A DNA stretch of 64,000 bases from Photobacterium alginatilyticum (GCF_009910675.1 NZ_RSEJ01000025.1:1-64000), one strand, 5' to 3'. Counted from the first letter of the stretch, positions 26,602-35,767 are shown. Notes: generated by a model from the sequence alone, not told the origin. Numbers and translations are program-made.

Positions 26602-27372
26602 GTGCAACTCGCTTTAATCTGTGACACGCCTGACCGTCAGCATGAACTGGATGAATTGGCCCTGCGCTGGGGGCTGAGCCATGATGAAGACAGTACTTTT
26701 GCCCTGGTACTGACGAGCGAAAGGCTTGAGCTGCACAAACGTGACGAGCCGAAACTGGGCGCGGTGTACGTTGATCTGGCGGGCGGGGCGGCCTCCCATC
26801 GCCGTAAGTTTGGTGGCGGCCGGGGCCAGGCCATCGCCAAGGCGGTCGGGCTGAAGGGCGGCGTGACGCCGACTGTGGTTGACGGTACGGCCGGGCTGGG
26901 CCGTGATGCCTTTGTGCTCGCTTCCCTGGGGTGCAAGGTGCAAATGGTCGAGCGCCACCCGGTGGTGGCAGCGCTGCTTGATGACGGTCTGCGCCGGGCA
27001 CAGCAGGATCCCGACATTGGCGGCTGGATCAGCGAGCGGCTGACCTTGCTCCATGCCTCGAGCCATGATGCCCTGGAGAAGCTGGCCGCGGATCCTGAGT
27101 TTGCCGCGCCGGATGTGGTCTATCTCGATCCTATGTACCCGCACAAGAAAAAGTCGGCGTTGGTGAAGAAGGAAATGCGAGTGTTCCAGACCCTGGTTGG
27201 CGCAGACAACGATGCCGATAGCTTGCTGGCACCGGCGATGGCACTGGCAACCAAACGGGTGGTGGTCAAGCGTCCTGACTACGCCGAATTCTTGGCCGGT
27301 CAAAAGCCGTCAACGGCGATAGAGACCAAGAAAAACCGTTTTGATGTCTATGTGCTGGCAGCGATGAAATAG
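26602..27372 (+). CDS. rsmJ: 16S rRNA (guanine1516-N2)-methyltransferase RsmJ
   Basis: A 256-residue SAM methyltransferase for 16S rRNA. It has SHRRKFGGGRGQAIAKAVG, motif I VVDGTAGLGRDAFVLASLG and the catalytic-type LDPMYPHKKKSA. It starts with GTG with CGGAG upstream. It ends in a terminator that includes its own stop codon. Confidence 0.94.
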   Translation: MQLALICDTPDRQHELDELALRWGLSHDEDSTFALVLTSERLELHKRDEPKLGAVYVDLAGGAASHRRKFGGGRGQAIAKAVGLKGGVTPTVVDGTAGLGRDAFVLASLGCKVQMVERHPVVAALLDDGLRRAQQDPDIGGWISERLTLLHASSHDALEKLAADPEFAAPDVVYLDPMYPHKKKSALVKKEMRVFQTLVGADNDADSLLAPAMALATKRVVVKRPDYAEFLAGQKPSTAIETKKNRFDVYVLAAMK

Positions 27373-27394
27373 GGCCGCTCGGGCTCTATCTTTT
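27369..27394 (+). terminator. rsmJ terminator
   Basis: ATAGGGCC and GGCTCTAT (one G-U) form an 8-bp stem that includes the rsmJ TAG stop, followed by CTTTT. Confidence 0.65.
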
Positions 27395-27423
27395 GCTCAC
27401 CGTAATGTGGTGATACTCTTAGA

Positions 27424-27442
27424 AAGAATAATAATCATTGGC
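27424..27442. promoter_or_regulatory. Weak Fur-box-like sequence
   Basis: The 19-mer ending ATAATCATTGGC matches the Fur consensus at about 14 of 19 positions, with a perfect central ATAATCATT. It lies just upstream of the Cys- and Lys-rich unknown gene. AT-rich promoters give such matches by chance, so this is only a candidate. Confidence 0.25.
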
Positions 27443-27462
27443 TTTGGCTGAAGGAGTGGTTA

Positions 27463-27921
27463 ATGGCAAAGTCTTTATGTAAATATCGCCGAGTTGAAAT
27501 TGCCGATCAGTTTGCCAACATCAGCAAAATAGTCAGTACGCCTAATTTTGTCTGCAGCAGCTGTGCACGATCAGCCAGCAGCAAGGATTACCTGTGCAAA
27601 CCCAGCGCCCTTAAGAAAGCTGCGTCATTAGCCCCTGTTCCCAAAGAGGCTCCTGCTCCAATAATGGCTTCTGAGGCAGAAAGGCTGGGTACCAACGTCA
27701 GGCCGCTCCCGGCGCTGCCTGCTGTGGCTCGCACTCAGTTGGATGCGGTTGCCACCGTTGAGCAGGAGAGTGTGGCTTTGTTGCCGGCAGTGACCAAAAA
27801 GCAGGTTAAGCGCCTGAAGAAGCTAGCTAAGAAGAAAAACAAGCGGTTGAAGAAAGCTGCCAAGGCGGTTAAGCGCTATGAGAAGGCGCTGCAGAAGACC
27901 AAAAAAGCGTTAAAGCTCTAG
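27463..27921 (+). CDS. Cys-containing, Lys-rich protein of unknown function
   Basis: A 152-residue protein that I do not recognise by name, though its N-terminus (MAKSLCKYRRVEIADQFANI) looks like a conserved vibrio family. It has a cysteine cluster CSSC...LCK (about residues 31-45) plus Cys6, which could bind a metal such as zinc. A proline-rich linker follows, then a very basic C-terminus (about 110-152) made of KK repeats that should be helical and may bind nucleic acid. AAGGAGTGGTT precedes the ATG. Monocistronic, closed by a bidirectional terminator. Confidence 0.8.
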   Translation: MAKSLCKYRRVEIADQFANISKIVSTPNFVCSSCARSASSKDYLCKPSALKKAASLAPVPKEAPAPIMASEAERLGTNVRPLPALPAVARTQLDAVATVEQESVALLPAVTKKQVKRLKKLAKKKNKRLKKAAKAVKRYEKALQKTKKALKL

Positions 27922-27954
27922 CCGCCTGTAATACCAATCGACACATAACACCAT

Positions 27955-27986
27955 TAAAAAAGCCTCCGAGTACGGAGGCTTTTTTA
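27955..27986. terminator. Bidirectional terminator
   Basis: AAAAAAGCCTCCG and CGGAGGCTTTTTT form a 13-bp stem with loop AGTA. It serves the Lys-rich gene on the plus strand and the 29-residue ORF on the minus strand. Confidence 0.92.
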
Positions 27987-27998
27987 ATTTCCGGCCGA

Positions 27999-28088
27999 TT
28001 ATGATTCTTTGATCAAAACCGCTGTCATCAGGCAAGTGATCACAGAAACAACAATCCCAGAAACGATTAACCAAGGAAGCATATCCAT
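27999..28088 (-). CDS. 29-residue single-span membrane miniprotein
   Basis: The ORF encodes 29 residues, MDMLPWLIVSGIVVSV followed by ITCLMTAVLIKES: almost one hydrophobic helix with a short charged tail. AGGTGG lies about ten bases before the ATG, and the strong bidirectional terminator begins 13 bases after the TAA. A binding site, a terminator and a pure membrane helix in this tight frame argue for a real small gene. Function unknown. Small proteins of this shape often modulate larger membrane complexes, but that is inference. Confidence 0.6.
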   Translation of the reverse strand: MDMLPWLIVSGIVVSVITCLMTAVLIKES

Positions 28089-28238
28089 AGCTAGTTATCC
28101 ACCTGTTAGCGACTAGAGGTGGCATTGAATAACTTTTACATAATGCTAGCAATAGGTCAGATATAAGATGAAATGCCTGTTAACACTTGGATACAAATCA
28201 TCGCGATCAGACACATAAACATATGAATTTAAGAATAA

Positions 28239-28264
28239 AAAAGCACCCAAATGGGTGCTTTTTG
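28239..28264. terminator. Terminator of the hemCDXY operon
   Basis: AAAAGCACCC and GGGTGCTTTT enclose AAAT. On the minus strand a T run follows, about 25 bases after the hemY stop. Symmetric enough to work in both directions. Confidence 0.88.
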
Positions 28265-28290
28265 TCTCAAAATATTATGTTGCTATAATG

Positions 28291-29478
28291 TTAATTTTTG
28301 GCCGGCAGAGCCAGTGTCAGGGCCTGGCGGGAAAGATCGGCGGCAGCCTGGCTGTCGTTCAATTTTTCCATTACATCAACCAGGTAGCCGTAGTCAGCCA
28401 TATTCGGTCGTAGCTCGATAGCCTTCTCGAAGTGCTGCTTGGCTTCCTCCCATTTTTCCTCGCGCATATACAGCTGCCCCAGTGCACTGTAGGTGCTTGG
28501 GTTGCTGCTGTCATAGCGAAGCAGATCGGTCAGGCGGACAATGGCCGGATGGTAGTCAGCCAGGTTCAGTGCAGGTACCAGCTCAATCAGATCTTCGTCG
28601 TTGTTTTTCTTCAGTGCGTCACGAAGCACGGTGTAGGCCTCGCTGTCGGCACTGTGGCTGCTCATTAGCCTTACAAAGCAGGCAATAAGCTCAGGACGTT
28701 GCTTGGTTTTACGGTTGAGGCTGTTCCAGTGGCCCATCAGGCCTTCGCTGCCGCTTTGCTGGGTAATGTGGGTCATCAGCCCGCATTCGGCTTTGATTTG
28801 CAGTTCAGCCGCTTCCTCGGCAGTGATCACGCCAAGCTTCTCAAGCTGAGGAAGCTGTGCCAGTAGCGGTTTCCAGTCTTCCAGTTTCAGGTAACAGTCT
28901 TTCAGCAGCGCCAGCAGTACCGGGTTGCGGCTGTGCTCGTGCTGGATATCCTGCAAAGTGGCCACGGCCTGCTCGTACTGCTGCTGACGGAACTGCAGCT
29001 TGGCGCGAGTCAGGGCTACAGCCAGATTCTGACCATCGATATCGGCAGCCAGCTTCAGGTACTCGTCACGCTGGTTGGCGTCGCCCTGGCTTTGTGCGGC
29101 TTCTGCGGCGGCCAGGTAGTTAAGCAATGGCGCGTCGCTGTGTTTGGCGGCTTTGACAACCAGTTTCTCGGCCTGTTTCCAGTCGCCCTCGATGACCTTC
29201 ATCAAGCCTGTCGAGGTCAGCAGGCGTGCTTTACGGGCTTTGCGGCCAGACAGCCAGCCGCGGGTCGAGCTGCCGACAGACAGAACGCGCTTGAGAATGG
29301 TTTCCAGCAGGAAGAAAGAGCCAAACAGGATCACGACAATCAGGATCAGGGTGGTCAGGCTCATTTCCAGAGTCTGGTTGGCCACGGAAATCAGCACATA
29401 GCCCTGATTGCCCGCCAGCATCGGGCCGGCAACAATACCGGCAATCAGCGCAGCAACCAGCAATAATAGTTTGATCAT
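28291..29478 (-). CDS. hemY: Heme biosynthesis-associated TPR protein HemY
   Basis: A 395-residue inner-membrane protein with two N-terminal spans (about 1-20 and 40-62) and a cytoplasmic or peripheral TPR-rich region. AALGQLYMREEKWEEAKQHFEKAIELRPN near the C-terminus is a clear TPR. It is not protoporphyrinogen oxidase despite the shared symbol. Its exact role in heme synthesis is unsettled. It overlaps hemX by four bases and is last in the operon. Confidence 0.9.
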   Translation of the reverse strand: MIKLLLLVAALIAGIVAGPMLAGNQGYVLISVANQTLEMSLTTLILIVVILFGSFFLLETILKRVLSVGSSTRGWLSGRKARKARLLTSTGLMKVIEGDWKQAEKLVVKAAKHSDAPLLNYLAAAEAAQSQGDANQRDEYLKLAADIDGQNLAVALTRAKLQFRQQQYEQAVATLQDIQHEHSRNPVLLALLKDCYLKLEDWKPLLAQLPQLEKLGVITAEEAAELQIKAECGLMTHITQQSGSEGLMGHWNSLNRKTKQRPELIACFVRLMSSHSADSEAYTVLRDALKKNNDEDLIELVPALNLADYHPAIVRLTDLLRYDSSNPSTYSALGQLYMREEKWEEAKQHFEKAIELRPNMADYGYLVDVMEKLNDSQAAADLSRQALTLALPAKN

Positions 29479-30689
29479 GCTGGGTTCTCCTCTGTGCTAA
29501 GTGGCTTCACTTGCTGGCGCAGGCGCTCGCTGATGGCATTGGTGATCAGGGGCTGAGACTTCAGCGTGCTTGGGTAGCTCGCTTCAATATTTTCCTGTGC
29601 AAGTTTATCCAGGGTGCTGATGAAGCTTTGCGCGGCAGGATCTTCCATGTCGTAAAACTGCTCGGCCCACTCTTTGGCCATCATCAGTGACTTGGTGTAT
29701 AGCTCGCCCTGCTCGCGATAGACCGACTTGATCGCGGTCTCAAGCTTCGACTTGATGTTTTCCTGCAGGTAGAAGTCCTGCTTCGGTGAAAGTAGCGGGA
29801 TCACGCTGCCGTCGCGGGTACGGTAGGTAACAAAGTGCTCGCTGAAGTTTTTCAGGGATGTCTTCAGGTTTTCTTTCCAGTCGTCAACAGAAGTTGACAC
29901 TGTACCCGATTCAGTCGCTGTCGCTTCCGGCACGATGGCATTGGCCAGTGGTAGCGTTGCAACGGCTTCCTGCAGGCTGGTCAGGCGTAGCACCAGGCCG
30001 TCGCGGTCAACACGGGCAACGGCTTTCAGGGCGGTGATGTCACTGTGCATGGCTTCGCGGATCGGCGTCATGCTTGGATCGTTCAGCTCGGCAATACGGT
30101 GATCGGCAGATTCAAGCAGGATGGTAGCACTGGCCGTGTCATGTTCCAGCCACAGTTTGCGACCGGCCATTTTGACCAGATAATCCGCTTCGGCCAGCAG
30201 CCAGTCGTTCGGGCGGCGTCCTTTCATTTCCGACAGTGCCATTTGCAGGCCGGTGATGGATTTGCCCTGCTGCGAGATAGAGACATCGGTGCGCTGCAGG
30301 CTCTTCTCTACCTGGCTGAGGGTTTCTTGTTTGGTCGCGGCAATGCTGTTGGTCAGGTTGCTCTTTACACCCGCCAGCTGCTGCTGAAGCGCAGCCATTT
30401 TTGCGTTCTGGGCCTGGGTTTGCTGGTGACCGTGGTAATAGAGGCCGGCACCGAGTGCGATGACGAGGGCAATGGCGATAGCCCCCATTTTGCTGCCGCT
30501 TTGTTTTTCGGCTGGCTGAGGAGCAGGTGCTGGCTGGCTGGCTTCCGCCTTGGCTGCTGTTTCCTTCGGTGCAGAGGTTTCAGGTGCCTGGGCTTTGGCA
30601 CTTGATTGACCTTGCTTGTCCGTTGTTTTTGACACTGCCGATTGTTTGTTATCTGCAGAGGTTTCGTTATTGGTTTTTTTGTCAGTCAT
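29475..30689 (-). CDS. hemX: HemX-family membrane protein
   Basis: A 404-residue protein: a low-complexity Ala/Lys/Ser/Pro N-terminus (1-65), one membrane span (GAIAIALVIALGAGLYY, about 70-86), a coiled coil, then the HemX domain (WLLAEADYLVKMAGRKLWLEHD). Once annotated as a uroporphyrinogen methyltransferase, but no methyltransferase motifs are visible. Expressed with hemC, hemD and hemY; five bases separate it from hemD. Confidence 0.9.
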   Translation of the reverse strand: MTDKKTNNETSADNKQSAVSKTTDKQGQSSAKAQAPETSAPKETAAKAEASQPAPAPQPAEKQSGSKMGAIAIALVIALGAGLYYHGHQQTQAQNAKMAALQQQLAGVKSNLTNSIAATKQETLSQVEKSLQRTDVSISQQGKSITGLQMALSEMKGRRPNDWLLAEADYLVKMAGRKLWLEHDTASATILLESADHRIAELNDPSMTPIREAMHSDITALKAVARVDRDGLVLRLTSLQEAVATLPLANAIVPEATATESGTVSTSVDDWKENLKTSLKNFSEHFVTYRTRDGSVIPLLSPKQDFYLQENIKSKLETAIKSVYREQGELYTKSLMMAKEWAEQFYDMEDPAAQSFISTLDKLAQENIEASYPSTLKSQPLITNAISERLRQQVKPLSTEENPA

Positions 30690-30693
30690 CCGA

Positions 30694-31455
30694 TTATCCC
30701 ATCGTGCCTATCTTGCTTAGGGTCGTGAAAAGGCAGTTGTTGGCCGCACTCCCCACGGTGGAAATTGTACAAAAACCAAGCGTTTTAGCCTGGTCCGCGA
30801 TTCGTTGGCTTGGTACGAAAAGGTGGCGCTGAAGAAACCAAGCCTTGTTGTCATCAGGAATTAAACTACTTAGGTATGACAGCTGCTCGCCACTGGTGAC
30901 AACCAGTGCCGATATCTGCCTCGACTGCCATATCCGGCACAGCTGCTCGCCATCGAGTGGGATCCAGCTGCGCAGGTATGTCTCGCAGTAGCTGACCTCG
31001 GCCTTGCGTTGTTGCAAGGTTTGGTAGATCAATTCACGACCGCCGTTGCCGCGTAAAATCAGTATCCGGCGGTTTTGTATCCGAGCTTGAGCCAGTGCCG
31101 GTAATTCCAGTAATCCTTCACTGTCACAGCGCGACTGAGGTGATTGCACGTCGCTGCCGGTACACTCGGAGAGTGCTGCGGCAGTTTTGTGCCCAACGGC
31201 CATATAATGCACGTTTTTTGGCCAGCTGGCACCTTGTGTTGTTAAGTAATTGTGCGCCAGGTTCACTGCATGAACACTGACAGCAATCAGAAAATCGTCT
31301 GATTGCAGCTGATTTAGCTGGGAAATCAACATAGGAAGTTGTTTTCCCGGCTGAATATCGAGCAGTGGTTGAGCAATAGCACTGATCCCCGCTGCATTGA
31401 GCTGCTGTGCAAGCTGGTGGCATTCCGGGGCCGGACGGGTGATCAGTATGCTCAT
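30694..31455 (-). CDS. hemD: Uroporphyrinogen-III synthase HemD
   Basis: A 253-residue cytosolic enzyme that closes and inverts ring D of hydroxymethylbilane to uroporphyrinogen III. The fold is weakly conserved, but the N-terminus (ILITRPAPECHQLAQQLNAAGI), the RILILRGNGGRELIYQTLQQR motif and the position behind hemC identify it. Its ATG overlaps the hemC TGA by one base. Confidence 0.93.
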   Translation of the reverse strand: MSILITRPAPECHQLAQQLNAAGISAIAQPLLDIQPGKQLPMLISQLNQLQSDDFLIAVSVHAVNLAHNYLTTQGASWPKNVHYMAVGHKTAAALSECTGSDVQSPQSRCDSEGLLELPALAQARIQNRRILILRGNGGRELIYQTLQQRKAEVSYCETYLRSWIPLDGEQLCRIWQSRQISALVVTSGEQLSYLSSLIPDDNKAWFLQRHLFVPSQRIADQAKTLGFCTISTVGSAANNCLFTTLSKIGTMG

Positions 31456-32387
31456 CAGGCGTTGCCGTATAGCTTATCCAAGATGTCCTTGGCACCATCG
31501 TCGAGTAGCTGCTCTGCCAGCTGGGTGCCCAATGCTTCTGCATCGGCGGCCGGTCCGCTGATCTCGCCGCTAACAATCTTGCTGCCGTCAGGCTCGCCAA
31601 CTAGGGCGCGTAGCCAGATTTGATCGCCTTTGAGTTCCGAGTAGCTACCGATAGGGACCTGACAGCCGCCCTGCAGGCGGTTGTTCATTGCACGCTCACA
31701 AAGAACACGGGTCGCGGTTTCCTGGTGGTTCAGGGCGCCAAGCAGCTTACGGACACGGGTGTCATCCAGACGGCATTCAATGCCGACAGCGCCTTGGCCG
31801 ACCGCTGGCAGGCTGGTCTCTGGGGCGATGGCATCACGGATGCGGTCGTCCATTTTTAGTCGCATAAGGCCGGCGCAGGCGAGGATAATGGCATCGTATT
31901 CGCCGTCATCGAGCTTGCGCAGACGGGTATTGACGTTGCCGCGCAGGTCTTTGACAACCAGATCAGGGCGCTGGGCACGAAGCTGGCATTGACGGCGCAG
32001 GCTCGAGGTACCGACTACGGCACCGGCCGGAAGTTCGTCAATCGTATTGAAAGTGTTGGAGACAAAGGCATCACGCGGGTCTTCGCGCTCGCAAATAGTG
32101 ACCAGTCCCAAGCCTTCGGGAAACTCGACAGGGACATCTTTCATCGAGTGTACGGCGATGTCGGCACGGCCTTCGAGCATCGCCACTTCGAGCTCTTTCA
32201 CGAACAGACCTTTACCACCGACCTTGGCGAGCGGGGTATCCAGAATGATGTCGCCTTTGGTAACCATAGGTACCAACTCGACAATCAGGCCTGGATGAGC
32301 CTGCTCCAGTGCATCTTTTACAAATTCTGCTTGCCACATTGCCAGCGGGCTTTTGCGGGTGGCAATGCGGATCGGTTTATCGGTCAT
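31455..32387 (-). CDS. hemC: Hydroxymethylbilane synthase HemC
   Basis: A 310-residue enzyme that polymerises four porphobilinogens. The cofactor cysteine is in RLQGGCQVPIGSY, and RIATRKSPLAMWQA, KDVPVEFP and GTSSLRRQCQL are intact. I chose the ATG giving MTDKPIRIATRKS; the frame extends 12 codons upstream without similarity. Divergent from cyaA, with a CRP site in between. Confidence 0.97.
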   Translation of the reverse strand: MTDKPIRIATRKSPLAMWQAEFVKDALEQAHPGLIVELVPMVTKGDIILDTPLAKVGGKGLFVKELEVAMLEGRADIAVHSMKDVPVEFPEGLGLVTICEREDPRDAFVSNTFNTIDELPAGAVVGTSSLRRQCQLRAQRPDLVVKDLRGNVNTRLRKLDDGEYDAIILACAGLMRLKMDDRIRDAIAPETSLPAVGQGAVGIECRLDDTRVRKLLGALNHQETATRVLCERAMNNRLQGGCQVPIGSYSELKGDQIWLRALVGEPDGSKIVSGEISGPAADAEALGTQLAEQLLDDGAKDILDKLYGNA

Positions 32388-32514
32388 AGAATCGGGTCCA
32401 TTAAATCGCTTGCATTTATACACGGTAATCGTATCACTACTGCGCCATGATGGTAATTCACTTGTTGCCCTCAGTGCGGTGAAGCAGTATTGTCTTGATA
32501 TGTGTTGTAATTAA

Positions 32515-32530
32515 TGTGATATTTCTCACA
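32515..32530. promoter_or_regulatory. CRP-cAMP binding site
   Basis: TGTGA-TATTTC-TCACA is a perfect inverted pair of the CRP core half-sites with the standard 6-bp spacer. It lies 128 bases upstream of hemC and 270 upstream of cyaA. In E. coli CRP represses cyaA, so feedback on adenylate cyclase is the likely role. Control of hemC is also possible. Confidence 0.8.
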
Positions 32531-32799
32531 TAACCTTTAAGTGAAAAATTCATTACAATACCGTCGCTGGCGGTTTATTGAGTTTGTACTAGCTTGAGGG
32601 AATCAGGACAAGGATGGGCTGTATCGCCAATTTGCCAAAAAGCGAGCCATTCATAAGCTGTCATAAATCGTCACTATCTTTACGGTTAAAGCAAAAACTG
32701 TTACATTGATCACGTTTTTGCTCGCGTGTAGGACACTATCTACACTAATAATGACAAGATTTGGGCCGCTCTCTAGCTGGTAGCTCTTGGAAGAGTAAT

Positions 32800-35364
32800 T
32801 TGCATAATTATATCGAGACGCTTAAAAGTAGACTGGATCAGCACAACCAGCTAAGGCTGGAGCGTGCCCGCGCAGCCATGAATGCGCAGTCCGAGCAGGT
32901 ATTCAACCTGCTGACCGTGTTACTCCACTATAATCACCCGGCGGTACCTGGCTATCTTGATCAGGCTGTGCCTGTGGGCATTGCCGCGTTTGACGTTTCC
33001 GAGCAGCAGCAACAGCTGATCGACGATTGTGCGCTTACCAGCCAGTCGACCATTACCCCTCCTCAGCTATCTAACGGCGAATACCCGATCCTTGGCCTCT
33101 ATGCCATGGGCAGTACCTCTTCGCTGGGCCAGAGTCTGACCAGTGATCTTGATATCTGGGTCTGTATCCGTACCGATATGGCGGCGGACGATCGCAAGGC
33201 GCTTGAGAGCAAGTGTTCGCTGATCTCCGACTGGGCGATGGCACAGGGTGTCGAGGCCAACTTTTTCCTGATTGACGAAAATCGTTTCCGCGATAACTTT
33301 TCCGAGCAGATGACCGGTGATAACTGCGGCTCGAGCCAGCACCTGCTGCTGCTTGACGAGTTTTACCGCTCGGCGGTCCAGCTTGCCGGCCAGCGCCTGA
33401 TGTGGTTTATGGTGCCGCCGGAAATGGAAGAGTGTTACGACGAATATATCGATTACCTTGATTCGAGTGGGTATATCCGTCGTGAAGAGTGGATTGATTT
33501 CGGTGGCCTGACCCGGATTCCGGCCGAGGAGTATTTCGGCTCTAGTCTGTGGCAGCTCTACAAGAGTATCGACTCGCCGTATAAATCAGTGCTGAAAGCG
33601 ATTTTGCTCGAGGCATACTCATGGGAATACCCGCACACCCAGCTGCTCAGTGTCGACGGCAAGCGCCGCTTCTTCTCGGAAGATCGCACCGAGTTTTGTA
33701 TGGATGCGTATTACCTGATGCTGGAGAAGGTGACGCGTTACCTGGAGCGTATTGACGATCATCGTCGCTTGGATTTGGTCCGTCGCTGCTTCTACCTCAA
33801 GACACATGAGAAGCTGACCCGTGAGCCGGCCTCCGGCTCGGTGGCGTGGCGTCGTGAGGTTCTGGGCAAGCTGACGTCGGACTGGCAGTGGTCGCAAGAG
33901 GTGCTGCTTGAGCTGGACAACCGCCGTGACTGGAAGGTAGAGCAGGTCAAGCGGGCGCACAACGAGTTGCTTGATGCCCTGATGCTCAGCTACCGTAACC
34001 TGATCCGCTTTGCCCGCCGCAATAACATCACCTCGGCGATTAGCCCGGAAGATATCAGTATTCTGGCGCGTAAGCTGTATGCGGCGTTTGAGGTCCTGCC
34101 GGGCAAGGTCACCTTGCTTAACCCGCAGATCTCCCCAGACCTGCACGAGCCGAACCTGAGTCTGATCCAGGTACCGGCCGGGCGTACCAATGCTGCTGGC
34201 TGGTATCTGTACAAGCATTCGCTCGACCCGTACGCCATTTTGGGCCAGCCGTCGCTGGAGCATAACCGTTACCTGAGCAAGCTGGTTGCCTGGGCATACT
34301 TCAACGGCCTGCTGACCGAATCGACCTGTCTGCATAATGTGGTACGTGATGCCGCGATGGATATCGATAAGCTCTATCAGCTGGTCAGCGATATCCGCAA
34401 TACGTTCCCGATCCGCCGTCCGCAGCCGGGGCTGCAGGCGCTGTCGAGCCCGTGCGAAATTCGCCAGCTCGGGTTGTTTGTCAATTTGGAAAATGATCCG
34501 ACGACCGAGCTGAAAAACCGTTCGGTCCGTTTTGACTTTAAAAATACCGATATCTTTAGCTATGGCCCCGAGCAGACCTGCCTGGTCGGCAGTGTGGATC
34601 TGGTCTACCGTAACTCGTGGAACGAGGTGCGTACCCTGAATTTCAGCGGCGAAAATGCCATGCTGGATGCGCTGAAAACGGTGCTGGGCAAGATGCACCA
34701 GGATGCAATCCCGCCGGAGTCGGTGGATGTGTTCTGCTATAGCAAACACATGCGCGGCCTGATCCGTAACCTGGTCTATCAGCTGGTAGCCGAGTGTATC
34801 GAGATGCGCCTCAAGCCGGTTGAACAGGAAAAACGCCGTCGCTTCAAGGCGATTCGCATTGGCGAACAGACCCATGGCCTGTTTTTCGAGCGCCGTGGGG
34901 TGTCGGTCCAGAAGCTGGAAAACTCGGTTGATTTCTATAGCTGTATTTCGACCAACAAGCTGTTTGGCTCGGCCAATCTGGTGATGGGTAAGGCTGATGA
35001 GCCGCACCCGCCGGAAATTGTCGATGCCTATGCCAGCGAAGGCCTGATCCAGTTTTTCTTCGAAGACTGTGATGCCGGCTACAATATCTATATTCTCGAC
35101 GAGTCGAACCGGGTAGAAGTCTATCGCCAGTGCAGCGGTGACAAGGATGAGATGGTTCACGGGGTAAACCGTTTTTACACCTCGGCCCAGGACCGTTTCA
35201 GCTATAGTGCCAATTTTATTAATTTTAACCTGCCGCAGTTTTACGACATCGTGCACAACGATGGCGGTGAGCCGCAGGTGATCCCGTTCAAGAGTGGCCA
35301 GCAAATCCCGCGACCCGCGGCGGCTGGAGCCGCCCCCAACATGATGTCACTATCGACACGGTAG
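32800..35364 (+). CDS. cyaA: Class I adenylate cyclase CyaA
   Basis: An 854-residue enzyme that makes cAMP for CRP. The N-terminal catalytic domain shows YAMGSTSSLGQSLTSDLDIWVCI, and the C-terminal half is the regulatory part. I chose the TTG at 32800: it has GGAAGAG seven bases upstream and gives the family start LHNYIETLKSRLDQHNQL. E. coli cyaA also uses TTG, which keeps expression low. A long leader with a CRP site precedes it. Confidence 0.96.
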   Translation: MHNYIETLKSRLDQHNQLRLERARAAMNAQSEQVFNLLTVLLHYNHPAVPGYLDQAVPVGIAAFDVSEQQQQLIDDCALTSQSTITPPQLSNGEYPILGLYAMGSTSSLGQSLTSDLDIWVCIRTDMAADDRKALESKCSLISDWAMAQGVEANFFLIDENRFRDNFSEQMTGDNCGSSQHLLLLDEFYRSAVQLAGQRLMWFMVPPEMEECYDEYIDYLDSSGYIRREEWIDFGGLTRIPAEEYFGSSLWQLYKSIDSPYKSVLKAILLEAYSWEYPHTQLLSVDGKRRFFSEDRTEFCMDAYYLMLEKVTRYLERIDDHRRLDLVRRCFYLKTHEKLTREPASGSVAWRREVLGKLTSDWQWSQEVLLELDNRRDWKVEQVKRAHNELLDALMLSYRNLIRFARRNNITSAISPEDISILARKLYAAFEVLPGKVTLLNPQISPDLHEPNLSLIQVPAGRTNAAGWYLYKHSLDPYAILGQPSLEHNRYLSKLVAWAYFNGLLTESTCLHNVVRDAAMDIDKLYQLVSDIRNTFPIRRPQPGLQALSSPCEIRQLGLFVNLENDPTTELKNRSVRFDFKNTDIFSYGPEQTCLVGSVDLVYRNSWNEVRTLNFSGENAMLDALKTVLGKMHQDAIPPESVDVFCYSKHMRGLIRNLVYQLVAECIEMRLKPVEQEKRRRFKAIRIGEQTHGLFFERRGVSVQKLENSVDFYSCISTNKLFGSANLVMGKADEPHPPEIVDAYASEGLIQFFFEDCDAGYNIYILDESNRVEVYRQCSGDKDEMVHGVNRFYTSAQDRFSYSANFINFNLPQFYDIVHNDGGEPQVIPFKSGQQIPRPAAAGAAPNMMSLSTR

Positions 35365-35386
35365 CTGGGTTTTGGGACCGAATAAC

Positions 35387-35418
35387 AAAAAGCGAGAGTC
35401 TGTCGGCTCTCGCTTTTT
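35387..35418. terminator. Bidirectional terminator between cyaA and cyaY
   Basis: AAAAAGCGAGAG and CTCTCGCTTTTT form a 12-bp stem with an 8-nt loop, serving both convergent genes. Confidence 0.92.
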
Positions 35419-35452
35419 CGTTTTGGGCTGTTTACCTACTCGTCGTGCAGGC

Positions 35453-35767
35453 CTATGACCAGTCCACCGGCTCTTCGGCATGTAGCGAGCATTCCTGCTT
35501 CACCAGCGAAATCAGCTCGGCCCCGCTGCGGGTACAGTGCCACAGGCCGTCTTTGTATTTGAAGTGGTAACCGCCTGATTTTGAAGCCAGCCAGATTTCG
35601 TGCAACGGCTCCTGGCGGTTAATGACGATTTGGCTGCGGTTCTCGAATTCCAGTGTCAGTACGTTGCCGGTCGTCTCATATTCAATGTCTGCACCGGATT
35701 CGTCGATGCCTTCCTCGATGCTCATAAGAACCTCATCGGCTAACTTATGAAATTCTGTATCATTCAT
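35453..35767 (-). CDS. cyaY: Frataxin-like iron-sulfur assembly protein CyaY
   Basis: A 104-residue frataxin homologue that binds iron and tunes the IscS desulfurase. It has an acidic first helix (MNDTEFHKLADEVLMSIEEG) and the sheet segment QIVINRQEPLHEIWLASKSGGYHFKYKDGLW, recognisable throughout. The ATG at 35767 fits the family length; the upstream in-frame extension overlaps the divergent lptM promoter area. Confidence 0.95.
   Translation of the reverse strand: MNDTEFHKLADEVLMSIEEGIDESGADIEYETTGNVLTLEFENRSQIVINRQEPLHEIWLASKSGGYHFKYKDGLWHCTRSGAELISLVKQECSLHAEEPVDWS

Noticed and set aside
33619..35304. A 561-codon minus-strand frame inside cyaA.
   Set aside because: It is antisense to a fully conserved adenylate cyclase; long antisense frames are common in biased coding sequence.
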